Source: Lachnospiraceae bacterium UBA1721 (GTDB taxonomy: Bacteria > Bacillota > Clostridia > Lachnospirales > Lachnospiraceae). Taken from it: a stretch of DNA of 57,882 nucleotides. A model generated the notes under the pieces. The model saw only the letters and a list, made by a program, of their open reading frames with translations. It did not search any database and was not told the DNA's origin. The stretch is taken from positions 1 to 57,882 of the forward strand of contig DCIR01000047.1 in assembly GCA_002317155.1 (NCBI GenBank), read 5' to 3'. The position numbers and the translations under genes were made by a program. Every line of letters starts with the position of its first letter. The first letter of the stretch is position 1. Shown here one piece after another: positions 1-8,124 of this stretch.

Positions 1-92
1 GGTATGCTCACAAAACAGCAATTTATCTGTCTTTATTGAAGAACACAAATACAAAGAGCGAGTTATTTAATACGCATGTGGAGGAGATACTT

Positions 93-779
93 ATGCATGA
101 AATGAGTATCAGCCAAACAGAACTTGAGGCTATTGGATATATTAATTACCGAGAAAGAATAACGACTGATAAATATTCAGAATTGGTGTTGCCGAAAATA
201 ATAGAGCATAGAGATGAAATCCTTAATAAGTATGCGAGAAATAATTCTGCCGACAATCAGCCCGGAGTGATGAAGCAGAAAATTAATACTATTACAGGGA
301 TGGGATTTGCCGATGGTCTGCTCGTACCGCTGAATTATGATGGAGTATTTGTAGATGCGGATGATATTTTTGCGGTTACATACCGAAAAGGATATGCAGG
401 AAACAGTGTAAAGAATAAGAACGAGGAGTATGTGCTTTGGATTATTTTTACTAATGATGCGTATGTGCCAATGCTTCCGATGGTGTGCATTCAAAAGTAT
501 AATTTCATGGATCGCTTTTCAAAAAAGGAGAAGAATGATTTTAAGCCTACGATAGAAAAGATGTGTCATAATCTCAAATATCCGGTAACTACAGTTGAGC
601 AACTACAAGAAATAATAGAGAGTGAATATTCGGTAAGAGGAACTGTTTCAAAGGCCTTTATGCTCGAACAGCTATATGATAGCCTGAATCAGATAGGTTT
701 TTTTGACCCAAATACTATTTCTTGTGAGTTTGGGGAGAGGACCATTGCGCTGTTAAAGAAATATGAATATGACATCTAA
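93..779 (+). CDS. Conserved hypothetical protein, paralogue of 30686-31345
   Basis: I do not recognise the family. The frame is open from a TTG at 36, but the ATG at 93 has GGAGGAG at 80-86 with a 6-nt spacer, giving 228 residues, close to the 219 of its paralogue. The two proteins align along their whole length: a VDADD(I/V)FA block, a second block reading VLW..FTND.Y.P.LPMV..Q, then NLKYPV and RG. No signal peptide, membrane segment, cysteine cluster or known catalytic motif is visible, so it is probably a soluble cytoplasmic protein. Its TAA stop lies next to the isc promoter. An upstream partner would be outside the window. Coding status is certain, function unknown. Confidence 0.8.
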   Translation: MHEMSISQTELEAIGYINYRERITTDKYSELVLPKIIEHRDEILNKYARNNSADNQPGVMKQKINTITGMGFADGLLVPLNYDGVFVDADDIFAVTYRKGYAGNSVKNKNEEYVLWIIFTNDAYVPMLPMVCIQKYNFMDRFSKKEKNDFKPTIEKMCHNLKYPVTTVEQLQEIIESEYSVRGTVSKAFMLEQLYDSLNQIGFFDPNTISCEFGERTIALLKKYEYDI

Positions 780-834
780 TACCTATTGACATAGTAGGTA
801 ATTACAAATATAATACCTACTAAAATGATAGGTA
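780..834 (+). promoter_or_regulatory. Tandem inverted-repeat operators of the isc operon
   Basis: Two copies of TACCTA-N9-TAGGTA are present, at 780-800 and 814-834, with starts 34 bp apart. The first overlaps the -35 box and the second begins at the last base of the -10 box. The core of the second copy, ACTAAAATGA, resembles that of IscR-type operators. The Rrf2/IscR-like product of 2637-3032, encoded in the same operon, is the obvious candidate ligand, giving negative autoregulation. The repeats are seen directly; the binding protein is inferred. Confidence 0.75.
786..814 (+). promoter_or_regulatory. Consensus sigma-A promoter of the isc operon
   Basis: TTGACA at 786-791 and TATAAT at 809-814 are both perfect consensus hexamers, separated by 17 bp. 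Transcription should start about 820-823, roughly 30 bases before the cysteine desulfurase start. Such a strong promoter interleaved with two operators fits repressor control. Confidence 0.85.
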
Positions 835-850
835 ATACGGAGGCATGTAT

Positions 851-2032
851 ATGGAGTGTATATATTTAGATAATGCAGCGACAACCAAGGTGGCACCTGA
901 AGTATTTGAGGTTATGAAGCCTTATTTGATTGAAGAGTATGCTAACCCTTCAAGCGCATACAGATTTGCCGGACAAACCAGCGGTAAGGTTGATGAAGCC
1001 AGAAAGACCATAGCAGACTTTATCGGAGCCAATGAGAATGAAATATATTTTACCAGCGGCGGAAGTGAGGCTGACAACTGGGCAATCAAGGGTGTGGCCG
1101 ATGCACTTAGTGCCAAGGGTAAGCATATTATTACCACCAAGATTGAGCATCATGCGGTATTGCATACCTGTGAATATTTAGAGAAGCACGGATATGAGGT
1201 CACATATCTTGAGGTAGATGAATACGGTTTGGTTGATCCGGCTAAGTTTGAAGCGGCTATCAGACCTGATACCATTCTGGCATCAGTTATGTTTGCCAAT
1301 AATGAGATAGGAACGATTGAGCCTATTGCAGAGCTCGGAAAAATCGCACATGAGCATGGAGTTGTTTTCCATACAGATGCGGTTCAGGCTTTTGGACATG
1401 TCAGAATTAATGTTGATGAGATGAATATTGATTTGCTTTCAGCATCAGCACATAAGCTGAATGGACCTAAAGGTGTAGGTCTTCTTTACCTTAGAAAAGG
1501 TACTAATGTGACAACGCTTATACATGGAGGATCTCAGGAGAGAGGTCGAAGAGCGGGAACGACCAATTCAGCCGGAATCATCGGATTTGGTAAGGCTGTT
1601 GAGCTGGCAGATGCACGACTTGAGGCAAATCATGAATATGAGACTAAGCTTCGTAACAAGCTTATAGAGAGAGTCACAGCAGAGATTCCATATGTTAAGT
1701 TTAACGGACATCCTGAGAAGAGACTTTCAAATAATACTAATTTCTGCTTCAGATTTATTGAGGGTGAATCCCTGTTAATAATGCTTGATCAGAATAAGAT
1801 TTGCGCATCGAGCGGTTCAGCCTGCACATCCGGTTCATTGGATCCGTCACACGTGCTTTTGGCTATCGGTCTTCCTCATGAAATTGCCCATGGCTCTATT
1901 AGATTTACGTTATCGGCAGAGACTACCGAGGAGGAAATCGATTATACGGTTGAGGCATTGAAAAAGATTGTGGAAAGACTACGCAGCATGTCTCCTTTGT
2001 ACGAGGATTTCGTAAAAAAGAATAAGGCATAA
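851..2032 (+). CDS. iscS: Cysteine desulfurase (IscS/NifS family)
   Basis: A PLP-dependent enzyme that takes sulphur from cysteine as a protein persulfide for Fe-S cluster assembly in the cytoplasm. The N-terminus is MECIYLDNAATT, the family signature. The PLP lysine lies in SASAHKLNGPKG, and the active-site cysteine in SSGSACTSGS, a group I type loop. The length of 393 residues is usual for NifS/IscS. The ATG at 845 is only 1 nt from GGAGG (839-843), so the ATG at 851 with a 7-nt spacer is chosen. It is first in an operon with iscU and an IscR-like regulator. NifS and IscS cannot be separated by sequence here; housekeeping cluster assembly is the simplest reading because no nif genes are visible. 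Confidence 0.95.
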   Translation: MECIYLDNAATTKVAPEVFEVMKPYLIEEYANPSSAYRFAGQTSGKVDEARKTIADFIGANENEIYFTSGGSEADNWAIKGVADALSAKGKHIITTKIEHHAVLHTCEYLEKHGYEVTYLEVDEYGLVDPAKFEAAIRPDTILASVMFANNEIGTIEPIAELGKIAHEHGVVFHTDAVQAFGHVRINVDEMNIDLLSASAHKLNGPKGVGLLYLRKGTNVTTLIHGGSQERGRRAGTTNSAGIIGFGKAVELADARLEANHEYETKLRNKLIERVTAEIPYVKFNGHPEKRLSNNTNFCFRFIEGESLLIMLDQNKICASSGSACTSGSLDPSHVLLAIGLPHEIAHGSIRFTLSAETTEEEIDYTVEALKKIVERLRSMSPLYEDFVKKNKA

Positions 2033-2090
2033 AAGTACGGCAGTATACAAAGAGTAAAAGTTTTTTGCATATAGAATTGAGGTAAATAAT

Positions 2091-2552
2091 ATGAGTCAGG
2101 TTACAGAATACAGCGAGAAGGTTTTGGATCATTTCACTAACCCCAGAAACGTGGGTGAGATTGAAAATGCTGCGGGAGTAGGTACCGTAGGTAATGCGAA
2201 GTGCGGAGATATCATGAGAATGTATCTTGATATTGATGAGAACCAGATTGTGAGGGAAGCTAAGTTTAAGACCTTTGGTTGCGGAGCAGCGGTTGCTACC
2301 AGCTCAATGGCTACAGAATTGGTAAAGGGTAAAACTGTGCAGGAAGCACTTCTGGTTACTAACAAGGCTGTTATGGAGGCTTTGGATGGACTTCCTCCGG
2401 TAAAGGTACACTGTTCGCTTTTGGCTGAGGAGGCTATTCATGCTGCACTTTGGGATTATGCTGAAAAGAACAATATCACTATTGAAGGACTTAAGCCTCC
2501 TGTAAATGATATCGATGAGACCGAGAAATTCTATAAGATGGAGACCGAGTGA
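2091..2552 (+). CDS. iscU: Fe-S cluster assembly scaffold IscU/NifU-like
   Basis: A 153-residue scaffold that accepts persulfide sulphur and iron and builds a [2Fe-2S] or [4Fe-4S] cluster. The three ligand cysteines are present, in NAKCGD, FGCGAAVA and VHCSLLAEE, with the conserved aspartate after the first. The start has a GAGG ribosome binding site about 7 nt upstream. It follows the desulfurase by 58 bp, the classical partner arrangement. The C-terminal 20 residues beyond the core are acidic and lysine-rich, as in clostridial forms. No full-length NifU C-terminal domain is present, so this is a single-domain IscU-type protein. Confidence 0.95.
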   Translation: MSQVTEYSEKVLDHFTNPRNVGEIENAAGVGTVGNAKCGDIMRMYLDIDENQIVREAKFKTFGCGAAVATSSMATELVKGKTVQEALLVTNKAVMEALDGLPPVKVHCSLLAEEAIHAALWDYAEKNNITIEGLKPPVNDIDETEKFYKMETE

Positions 2553-2636
2553 TATTTTCGTTGAGTTGATAGAATAAAAATGCTACTATATACAGTAGTC
2601 ATATGAGAAAAAATATGGCGAGAGGAGGTAATTGCT

Positions 2637-3032
2637 GTGATTTCAACACGTGGACGTTATGCGTTGAGAGTTATGCTTGATTTGGCTCAGAATCAGAAAG
2701 ATGGATATGTTCCGATGAAGGATGTGGCATCCAGACAGCAGCTTTCATTGAAATACTTAGAGCAGATATTACCCCCGTTAAAACAGAATGGAATGGTCGT
2801 TGGTATTCAGGGAAAGGGCGGAGGATATCGCCTGACCAAGGATATTCATGATTACACTATAGGAGAGATTCTCAGAGTTACTGAAAAAGAACTGGCTCCG
2901 GTCAGCTGCCTAGCAGAAGGTGCTTCGGCCTGTGCGATGAAGTCGTCTTGTAAAACGATTGGTTTCTGGGAAGGCCTGAATGATGTAGTTAATGAATACA
3001 TGGATTCAAAGACGCTTGCGGATTTGTTGTAG
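2637..3032 (+). CDS. iscR: Rrf2 family transcriptional regulator, IscR-type
   Basis: A 131-residue Rrf2 regulator with an N-terminal winged helix (MISTRGRYALRVMLDLA and the wing GKGGGYRL) and three cysteines at 91, 99 and 105. These are close to the [2Fe-2S] ligands of E. coli IscR (92, 98, 104), so cluster sensing is likely, unlike the cysteine-free CymR branch. It starts at GTG 2637 with AGAGGAGG at 2621-2628. It lies last in the operon, the reverse of the E. coli order, and probably acts on the paired operators at 780-834. The symbol is by analogy; the family is certain, the cluster type inferred. Confidence 0.88.
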   Translation: MISTRGRYALRVMLDLAQNQKDGYVPMKDVASRQQLSLKYLEQILPPLKQNGMVVGIQGKGGGYRLTKDIHDYTIGEILRVTEKELAPVSCLAEGASACAMKSSCKTIGFWEGLNDVVNEYMDSKTLADLL

Positions 3033-3120
3033 CATTTTGGGGGGATTAATGCCATCTATTTCTCCTTTTATGAAAATATATAGACAAAAATCGGTGCTTT
3101 TTGTAGAAATGGAAAACAAA

Positions 3121-3168
3121 AGCAGATATTCTTTTGGGGAGTTGCCTCAATTTGAATATCTGCTTTTT
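3121..3168. terminator. Bidirectional intrinsic terminator
   Basis: The arms AGCAGATATTC (3121-3131) and GAATATCTGCT (3154-3164) form an 11-bp stem with a smaller inner stem (TTGGGG/CCTCAA, one G-U pair). A T run follows on the + strand and an A-rich stretch precedes it, so it can end the isc operon and the minus-strand radical SAM gene. Its stem core recurs at 4696-4717. Confidence 0.85.
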
Positions 3169-3216
3169 ATATGTTTAGTCATTTGAATACATATAACTGC
3201 ATAGGTTCGATCTTTA

Positions 3217-4335
3217 TCAGTTTATAGGCTTGTCTCCAAGCATCTCGAGCATACAGATTCGAGGTTCATTTGTATCGAAATTCCAAGTGTGGTATCCGCC
3301 ACCCATGCAATTCTTTTTGTGCTCACAGACACTACATTTAGAACTTTTTTCTTCTTTGTGAATTCTGAAAACATCGAATTTATTTTCCCAAACATCAAGT
3401 ATACGGTCAGTTCTGACATTGCCGTATTCCTGGTCTTTGCGACGCTCGATATCGAGGCAGGGACCAATGATTCCGTTGTACTGAACGGAAGCGACCTGGA
3501 GTCCTGCTCTACAGAAATAGAACCAGGGACGAACCTTATATTCACGCTCCAGACCGACATAGTGATTGCAGGTAAACCACATGTTAAGGCCAGGGTCAGC
3601 CTGCTTTTCTATGATGTAGTCTATCATATATTTGTAATCGTCGGGAGTGAGCGCAAGCTCAGTGTTGGTCAGTGCTCGACCAATTGGTTCTATATTGGTA
3701 ATGCGCCACTCGGTGATTTTATGTTCCTTTACCAGAGCATAAAGATCATCCAATTCATTGATGTTGCGCTTGTGCACAACAGAGGTAACCATTATGTGTT
3801 CAAAACCTTCCCGGACTAAGTTGTCCAAGCCTGCCAGAGTGGTTTCGAAAGAACCCTTGGATTGACGAAACCATTCATGAGTATCACGCATGCCGTCCAG
3901 ACTTAAGCCGATGGAAAACATGCCGGCTTCCTTCAGGCCCTTGGCTACCTCAGGTGTGATGAGAGTTCCATTGCTGGTCATTCCCCAGGAATATCCTAGC
4001 ATATGGATTTTTTTCATAAGTTCTAGTATGCCGGGTCTCACTAACGGCTCGCCACCGGTAATGGTTATGAATGGTAACGGTTTACCCGCGTTAGCCAGAT
4101 CATTACGCAAATCCACCAGCATACGCAAAATCTCATTATCTGTGAGTGTATTCTCGGCCATGATATCACCGCAGTTGCTGCCGCAATGGATGCAGTGCTC
4201 ATTGCAGTTGATGGTCACTTCGATAAAAAGATTTCTTAGCTCGGGTTCGGTTCTTAATTTTTCTATGTATTCAGTTAGGTTGTCGAAGCATGCCTGTTTA
4301 TCTTCGACAGAAATATTGCTTAATTCATACCACAT
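3217..4335 (-). CDS. Radical SAM/SPASM peptide-modifying enzyme
   Basis: The 372-residue protein has the radical SAM cluster motif CNEHCIHC (C44, C48, C51) in an N-terminal barrel, with GGEP about 45 residues later, the SAM-binding turn. The C-terminal half has a SPASM-type cysteine set: C.AG near WFYF, a GPCLDIE segment, CSVCEHKKNC and a last cysteine near the end. This is the layout of peptide maturases such as AlbA and PqqE, which hold extra [4Fe-4S] clusters. It lies 11 bp downstream of a 79-residue lipoprotein-like peptide on the same strand and lacks a clear ribosome binding site, so translational coupling is likely. The substrate is inferred to be that peptide. A sterol- or sugar-directed SPASM role cannot be excluded. 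Confidence 0.85.
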   Translation of the reverse strand: MWYELSNISVEDKQACFDNLTEYIEKLRTEPELRNLFIEVTINCNEHCIHCGSNCGDIMAENTLTDNEILRMLVDLRNDLANAGKPLPFITITGGEPLVRPGILELMKKIHMLGYSWGMTSNGTLITPEVAKGLKEAGMFSIGLSLDGMRDTHEWFRQSKGSFETTLAGLDNLVREGFEHIMVTSVVHKRNINELDDLYALVKEHKITEWRITNIEPIGRALTNTELALTPDDYKYMIDYIIEKQADPGLNMWFTCNHYVGLEREYKVRPWFYFCRAGLQVASVQYNGIIGPCLDIERRKDQEYGNVRTDRILDVWENKFDVFRIHKEEKSSKCSVCEHKKNCMGGGYHTWNFDTNEPRICMLEMLGDKPIN

Positions 4336-4346
4336 ATTCTATATTG

Positions 4347-4586
4347 TTATTCCGCAATATCTGAGGCATCGGCAATCTGAGTATCAGCAATCTCGACAAT
4401 TGCGATGTCCTCGGTAGTGGTTATCCCGAGGTCGGCAAGCTCCTCGGTGGTTACTGTAGTAGGTGTGAGTAGGCTGCCCGCATCAACCTCCGGCGATCCA
4501 TAGACGCATCCGCTTACCATAGAGGTGGCACTGAAGATAACGCCTGAAACAGTAATTGCGGTTACCAGCTTTTTGTTTTTTTTCAT
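4347..4586 (-). CDS. Small lipoprotein-like peptide, putative radical SAM substrate
   Basis: The ATG at 4586 is preceded by an AAGGGGG ribosome binding site; the longer frame reaching 4637 has none and is rejected. The 79-residue product has a lysine-rich start, a hydrophobic stretch and a lipobox VSGC with C27, so it should be exported and lipidated. After the cysteine come VYGSPEVD and then a Thr/Glu/Ala/Ile-rich acidic tail with repeated short TTE, EIAD and QIAD elements and no further cysteine. I recall that the described Bacteroidetes rSAM/lipoprotein systems pair a SPASM enzyme with a lipoprotein having a YG.P motif after the lipid cysteine; the resemblance is suggestive, not established. 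It could also be an ordinary small lipoprotein. Confidence 0.7.
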   Translation of the reverse strand: MKKNKKLVTAITVSGVIFSATSMVSGCVYGSPEVDAGSLLTPTTVTTEELADLGITTTEDIAIVEIADTQIADASDIAE

Positions 4587-4695
4587 AGTACTATCCCCCT
4601 TCCTGATACAAAACGTACCAATAGTATTATTATACAATATTTATATGATGAATGAAAGGGTATGAAAACAGCTGATATTTGTAGTTGTTTTAACG

Positions 4696-4726
4696 GCAGA
4701 TATTGGAAAATATCTGCTGTTTTTTT
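4696..4726 (+). terminator. Orphan intrinsic terminator
   Basis: GCAGATATT (4696-4704) pairs with AATATCTGC (4709-4717) around a GGAA loop, followed by TG and seven T. No + strand gene ends here. A similar segment, CAGCTGATATTT at 4669-4680, could pair with the 3' arm instead. It may insulate the promoter at 4757 or end a short untranslated transcript. Confidence 0.7.
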
Positions 4727-4756
4727 GACCTATAACTATATTAGTGCATGGTTAAT

Positions 4757-4786
4757 TTGCATCATATGCAGTTTATAAAATATAAT
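4757..4786 (+). promoter_or_regulatory. Possible sigma-A promoter
   Basis: TATAAT at 4781-4786 is perfect; TTGCAT at 4757-4762 is a weak -35 with an 18-bp spacer. It lies about 60 bases before the zinc-ribbon membrane protein start. Confidence 0.45.
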
Positions 4787-4848
4787 AAATGATATAGCAT
4801 AATAGCATCTGCAAAAGACACTGTGTTATTGATTTTAGAGGGGAATGG

Positions 4849-6219
4849 ATGGCGACAAATAATAATAGAGATATGTCACGGGAAATCAACGAGAGCCTTA
4901 AGGAAGCCGGGGACGTACTTACAAATCCATATCGTTACAGGCATTTGGACTACGGAAATGAGTCGTTGGTTGCTAAGTACAGAAATGAATTGGTACAGTG
5001 GTTTATGAACGGGGTATCTACCAACCCTAATCCGATGACGACAGTTACTCAGGAGCACTGGTACAGTCTGTATCTGGAAAAGAGAAGACTCGAGCAGCAT
5101 ATGATTTACGTTTCCTACAGGGATTTTAACAAGGTAATAATGCCTTATAAAAGGAGCGGGGACGATGCTACTTTTTCATACAAAACCGATGGCAGATTCC
5201 TAGTGTGTAATGTGACCGAGTCCACCAGTTTGGCACGTTCGTTTATAAGAAACGGAATGGAAATTCATCGTGAAAACAGAGTCAACAGAATGAGATATTA
5301 TGTCATCAGTTCGAAGACTCCGAATGAGACCTATATTTGTATGAATTGCGGTGCTCAGACTACATATCAGAATCTGTTGGATGGATGTGATTACTGTGGA
5401 ACGAAGTATACCGTGGATCAGTTCGAAGATAAGGTATGTGCACTGTTTTCCAACGCTGAGAGATTCGGAAACCGTGAGGTTGGACACAACTCACTGATTG
5501 GAATAATACCGGCAGTTATAATGATTGCCTGCGGTTTGTTTTTCCCATTTATTGTTTTTATACCTACTATTTTACAAGTGGCTCATTATGGTGGGACATA
5601 TGGCAAACTGGCTTATCTTGCAATACCGATTCTTTTGCTTATTAAGCTCGGATTTATAATAGGCGGAATAGCAATAGCTATATCCATGCAGGTACGCAGT
5701 AACAAAAAGGGACCGGCTGCTTCGGGACTTGTTAAGAGAGATATCAAGAGAGCAGATGCATCGTTTAGTAATGAAGAATTTCTGGCCTCTTTGGATTGCA
5801 AGCTTAAGGCAATAAGCTATGCCAACAGCTGGGCAGATGTACAGAATTTTGTTGTAAATGATATCACGCCCATGATTAACAGCCTGCAGGCTACCATTAT
5901 TTGTGAGCCCGGAGCCTATCGAATGAAGGCTTTTAGGACAGATGATATTTATCAATACATTGATCTTACCAGAGAACTCTTCCTGACTATTGATGGCCCT
6001 AATGGTGTTACCAATGAAAGAAGAATAGTATTTGTTTCACTCAGACAGAGAAGAGATCACAAGATTAAGCATGATGTGACGATGTATAAGTGCCCTAAAT
6101 GCGGAGCAAGTATTTCACTTGTGTCGGGTGGTAAATGTGATTACTGCGGATATGGATTGCAGATTGAGGAATATGACTGGGTAATCACGGATATGAGCTA
6201 TACAGACCGATTAGAGTAG
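4849..6219 (+). CDS. Membrane protein with two zinc ribbons
   Basis: The 456-residue protein has no recognised function. The order is a soluble N-terminal region (1-160), a zinc ribbon (C164, C167, C180, C183), two hydrophobic segments (about 215-242 and 254-281), a soluble region (290-405) that could be a Tim44-like fold, and a second zinc ribbon at the C-terminus (C415, C418, C430, C433). Both ribbons have the form C..CG...C.YCG. With two membrane spans, both soluble ends would face the cytoplasm. The start has GAGGGG 5 nt upstream. The ribbon type recurs in the gene at 8125, which suggests a shared process. It may be a single-gene unit. Confidence 0.8.
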   Translation: MATNNNRDMSREINESLKEAGDVLTNPYRYRHLDYGNESLVAKYRNELVQWFMNGVSTNPNPMTTVTQEHWYSLYLEKRRLEQHMIYVSYRDFNKVIMPYKRSGDDATFSYKTDGRFLVCNVTESTSLARSFIRNGMEIHRENRVNRMRYYVISSKTPNETYICMNCGAQTTYQNLLDGCDYCGTKYTVDQFEDKVCALFSNAERFGNREVGHNSLIGIIPAVIMIACGLFFPFIVFIPTILQVAHYGGTYGKLAYLAIPILLLIKLGFIIGGIAIAISMQVRSNKKGPAASGLVKRDIKRADASFSNEEFLASLDCKLKAISYANSWADVQNFVVNDITPMINSLQATIICEPGAYRMKAFRTDDIYQYIDLTRELFLTIDGPNGVTNERRIVFVSLRQRRDHKIKHDVTMYKCPKCGASISLVSGGKCDYCGYGLQIEEYDWVITDMSYTDRLE

Positions 6220-6346
6220 ATTATTTTGTGCTGACACATTCGGCTTGAGGTTTTCACATTTTTTCTTTTTTAGTAACAGGTATTGTGTGATAAAATAGAA
6301 TTAAGTAATATTTTCACTTATAAGGATTTCTGATAGGAGTATGCAT

Positions 6347-8062
6347 ATGGAATTTTTATATTTGGGATGTCTGGTGATTTCTGTATTGATGTTGGTTGGA
6401 TTGAAGGTACTTGACGTAAGAAACAGTACCATTCAGTTCATCAACCTTCTGATTATCATAATATCAAATTTGGGTTTTTATTTTATAGCGACAGCTCCGA
6501 GCGTAGAGGTGGCTTTGTTTGCTCAGATAATAGCTTATGTCGGAGGTATATTCCTGCCGATATTCTATTTCCTGATGGTTTTGGAAATATGTCATGTTGA
6601 GCTCCCGAGATTTCTTGTTGTTGCTCTGGTGCTTATCCAGTGTGCGCTTTTTGGACTTGTATGTACTATTGGCAGAAGTGAAATTTTTTACAAATCAGCC
6701 AGCATATATCAAAAGAACGGAACTACATATATGGTCAGAGAATATGGTCCGCTTCATGTGATATATCCGATAACCATGTACCTGTATTTGCTTGGTGCGT
6801 TTGCGGTTGCAATATATGCATTGGTTAAAAATAAGTCGGTTAACAGACGAAGTGTTCTCGCAATGCTCATTTTTTCTACCTTGGCGGTAACGACATATGT
6901 TATTGAAAAAGCAGCTCATTTAGAGGTTGAGTTGATTCCGATTGCATTTGTTGTACTGATGTTAGGTGCGCTGATTCCGGTATATGATTCGAATCTGTAT
7001 ACCGTATATGAAAACAAGGATATTATAAATGAACAGTTAGGTAGAGTAGGCTTCCTTACTTTTAACAAGCGTAAAGTATATAAGGGATGTAATGATTATA
7101 TGCGTGACGTTTTCCCGGAGCTTGCTAAGTTCAGAATAGGAGAGAAAATCGGCGAATGTTCAGAATCATTGCAGGCACTTATTGAGCAGATAGCTCCGCT
7201 TGAAGAGATGTACAAAGAGGATGCACATCAGAAGCATGTTCATCGCGAGATAGAGCCATTTTGGCTGGGTGACAAGTGCTATGAAGGCATGATTCACGTG
7301 GTTACAGATGCGTTCGGAAGCCTCAAAGGATTTACTATAGAACTCAGAGACGATACTGCGGATCGACTTATTATCGACTTAAAAGAACGATACAACGAGG
7401 AACTTAAACAGGATGTAGATGAGAAGACTCGAAGAATTCGTTTCATTCAGCAAAAAACCATTCTGGGTATGGCGCAGATGGTCGAATCGAGAGACTTAAG
7501 TACCGGTGGACATATTAAGCGAACCAGTGAGGTTGTAAGGATTTTTTCAGATAAGCTTCTTCAGTCTGATCTTGGATTCGACAGACATTTTCTCAGACTC
7601 GTTATACGTAGTGCGCCTATGCATGATTTGGGAAAAATAGGTGTTGATGATGCCATACTGAGAAAGCAGGGACGTTTTACTGAAGAAGAATATGCCAAGA
7701 TGAAGACTCATTCTGAAATCGGCTATCGCATGGTCACCGAGATATTGTCAGAAGTTGAGGAGCCTAATTTTTTAAGAGTGGCACAAAACGTGGCTCACTA
7801 TCATCATGAAAAAATGGACGGAAGCGGATATCCTCATGGCTTAAAAGGAGATGAAATCCCTGTCGAAGCAAGAATAATGGCTCTTGCAGATGTATTTGAT
7901 GCATTGGTAAGTAAGAGATGCTATAAGGATGCCTTCTCTTATGATGAAGCTTTTGAGATTATAGAGAATGATTCCGGAACCCATTTCGATCCACAGCTGG
8001 CAAAGGTATTTATATCATGCAGAGAAGAACTTGAGCATTACTACAACAAGAGTAAGGAATGA
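6347..8062 (+). CDS. Membrane HD-GYP cyclic-di-GMP phosphodiesterase
   Basis: The first third is a seven-span-like membrane sensor, followed by a linker with a degenerate PAS-like region and a coiled coil, and a C-terminal HD-GYP domain. The catalytic motifs HDLGKIGV and HHEKMDGSGYP are intact, so hydrolysis of c-di-GMP to GMP or pGpG is expected. The ATG at 6341 is 1 nt from AGGAG (6335-6339), so the ATG at 6347 is used (571 residues). The N-terminus resembles the membrane input module seen in clostridial diguanylate cyclases and kinases. It is followed on the same strand by the gene at 8125, 62 bp away. With the GGDEF protein at 38908 and the PilZ protein at 54795 it completes a c-di-GMP set. 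Confidence 0.9.
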   Translation: MEFLYLGCLVISVLMLVGLKVLDVRNSTIQFINLLIIIISNLGFYFIATAPSVEVALFAQIIAYVGGIFLPIFYFLMVLEICHVELPRFLVVALVLIQCALFGLVCTIGRSEIFYKSASIYQKNGTTYMVREYGPLHVIYPITMYLYLLGAFAVAIYALVKNKSVNRRSVLAMLIFSTLAVTTYVIEKAAHLEVELIPIAFVVLMLGALIPVYDSNLYTVYENKDIINEQLGRVGFLTFNKRKVYKGCNDYMRDVFPELAKFRIGEKIGECSESLQALIEQIAPLEEMYKEDAHQKHVHREIEPFWLGDKCYEGMIHVVTDAFGSLKGFTIELRDDTADRLIIDLKERYNEELKQDVDEKTRRIRFIQQKTILGMAQMVESRDLSTGGHIKRTSEVVRIFSDKLLQSDLGFDRHFLRLVIRSAPMHDLGKIGVDDAILRKQGRFTEEEYAKMKTHSEIGYRMVTEILSEVEEPNFLRVAQNVAHYHHEKMDGSGYPHGLKGDEIPVEARIMALADVFDALVSKRCYKDAFSYDEAFEIIENDSGTHFDPQLAKVFISCREELEHYYNKSKE

Positions 8063-8124
8063 TAGAAGTGGTCCTTTTGTTATGTAGTCGGCAACGCTAG
8101 AAGATGTATGAAGGGGAAGCAGAT

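Noticed and set aside
2581..2600. CTACT/AGTAG inverted repeat before the Rrf2 gene as a third IscR operator
   Set aside because: The arms are only 5 bp and do not match the TACCTA/TAGGTA pattern of the two promoter sites.
851..3032. Nitrogen fixation (nif) cluster
   Set aside because: The desulfurase and scaffold are of general Fe-S type, and no nitrogenase or other nif gene is present.
3289..4417. Plus-strand open frames across the radical SAM gene
   Set aside because: They are shadow frames of the minus-strand gene, without ribosome binding sites or recognisable domains.
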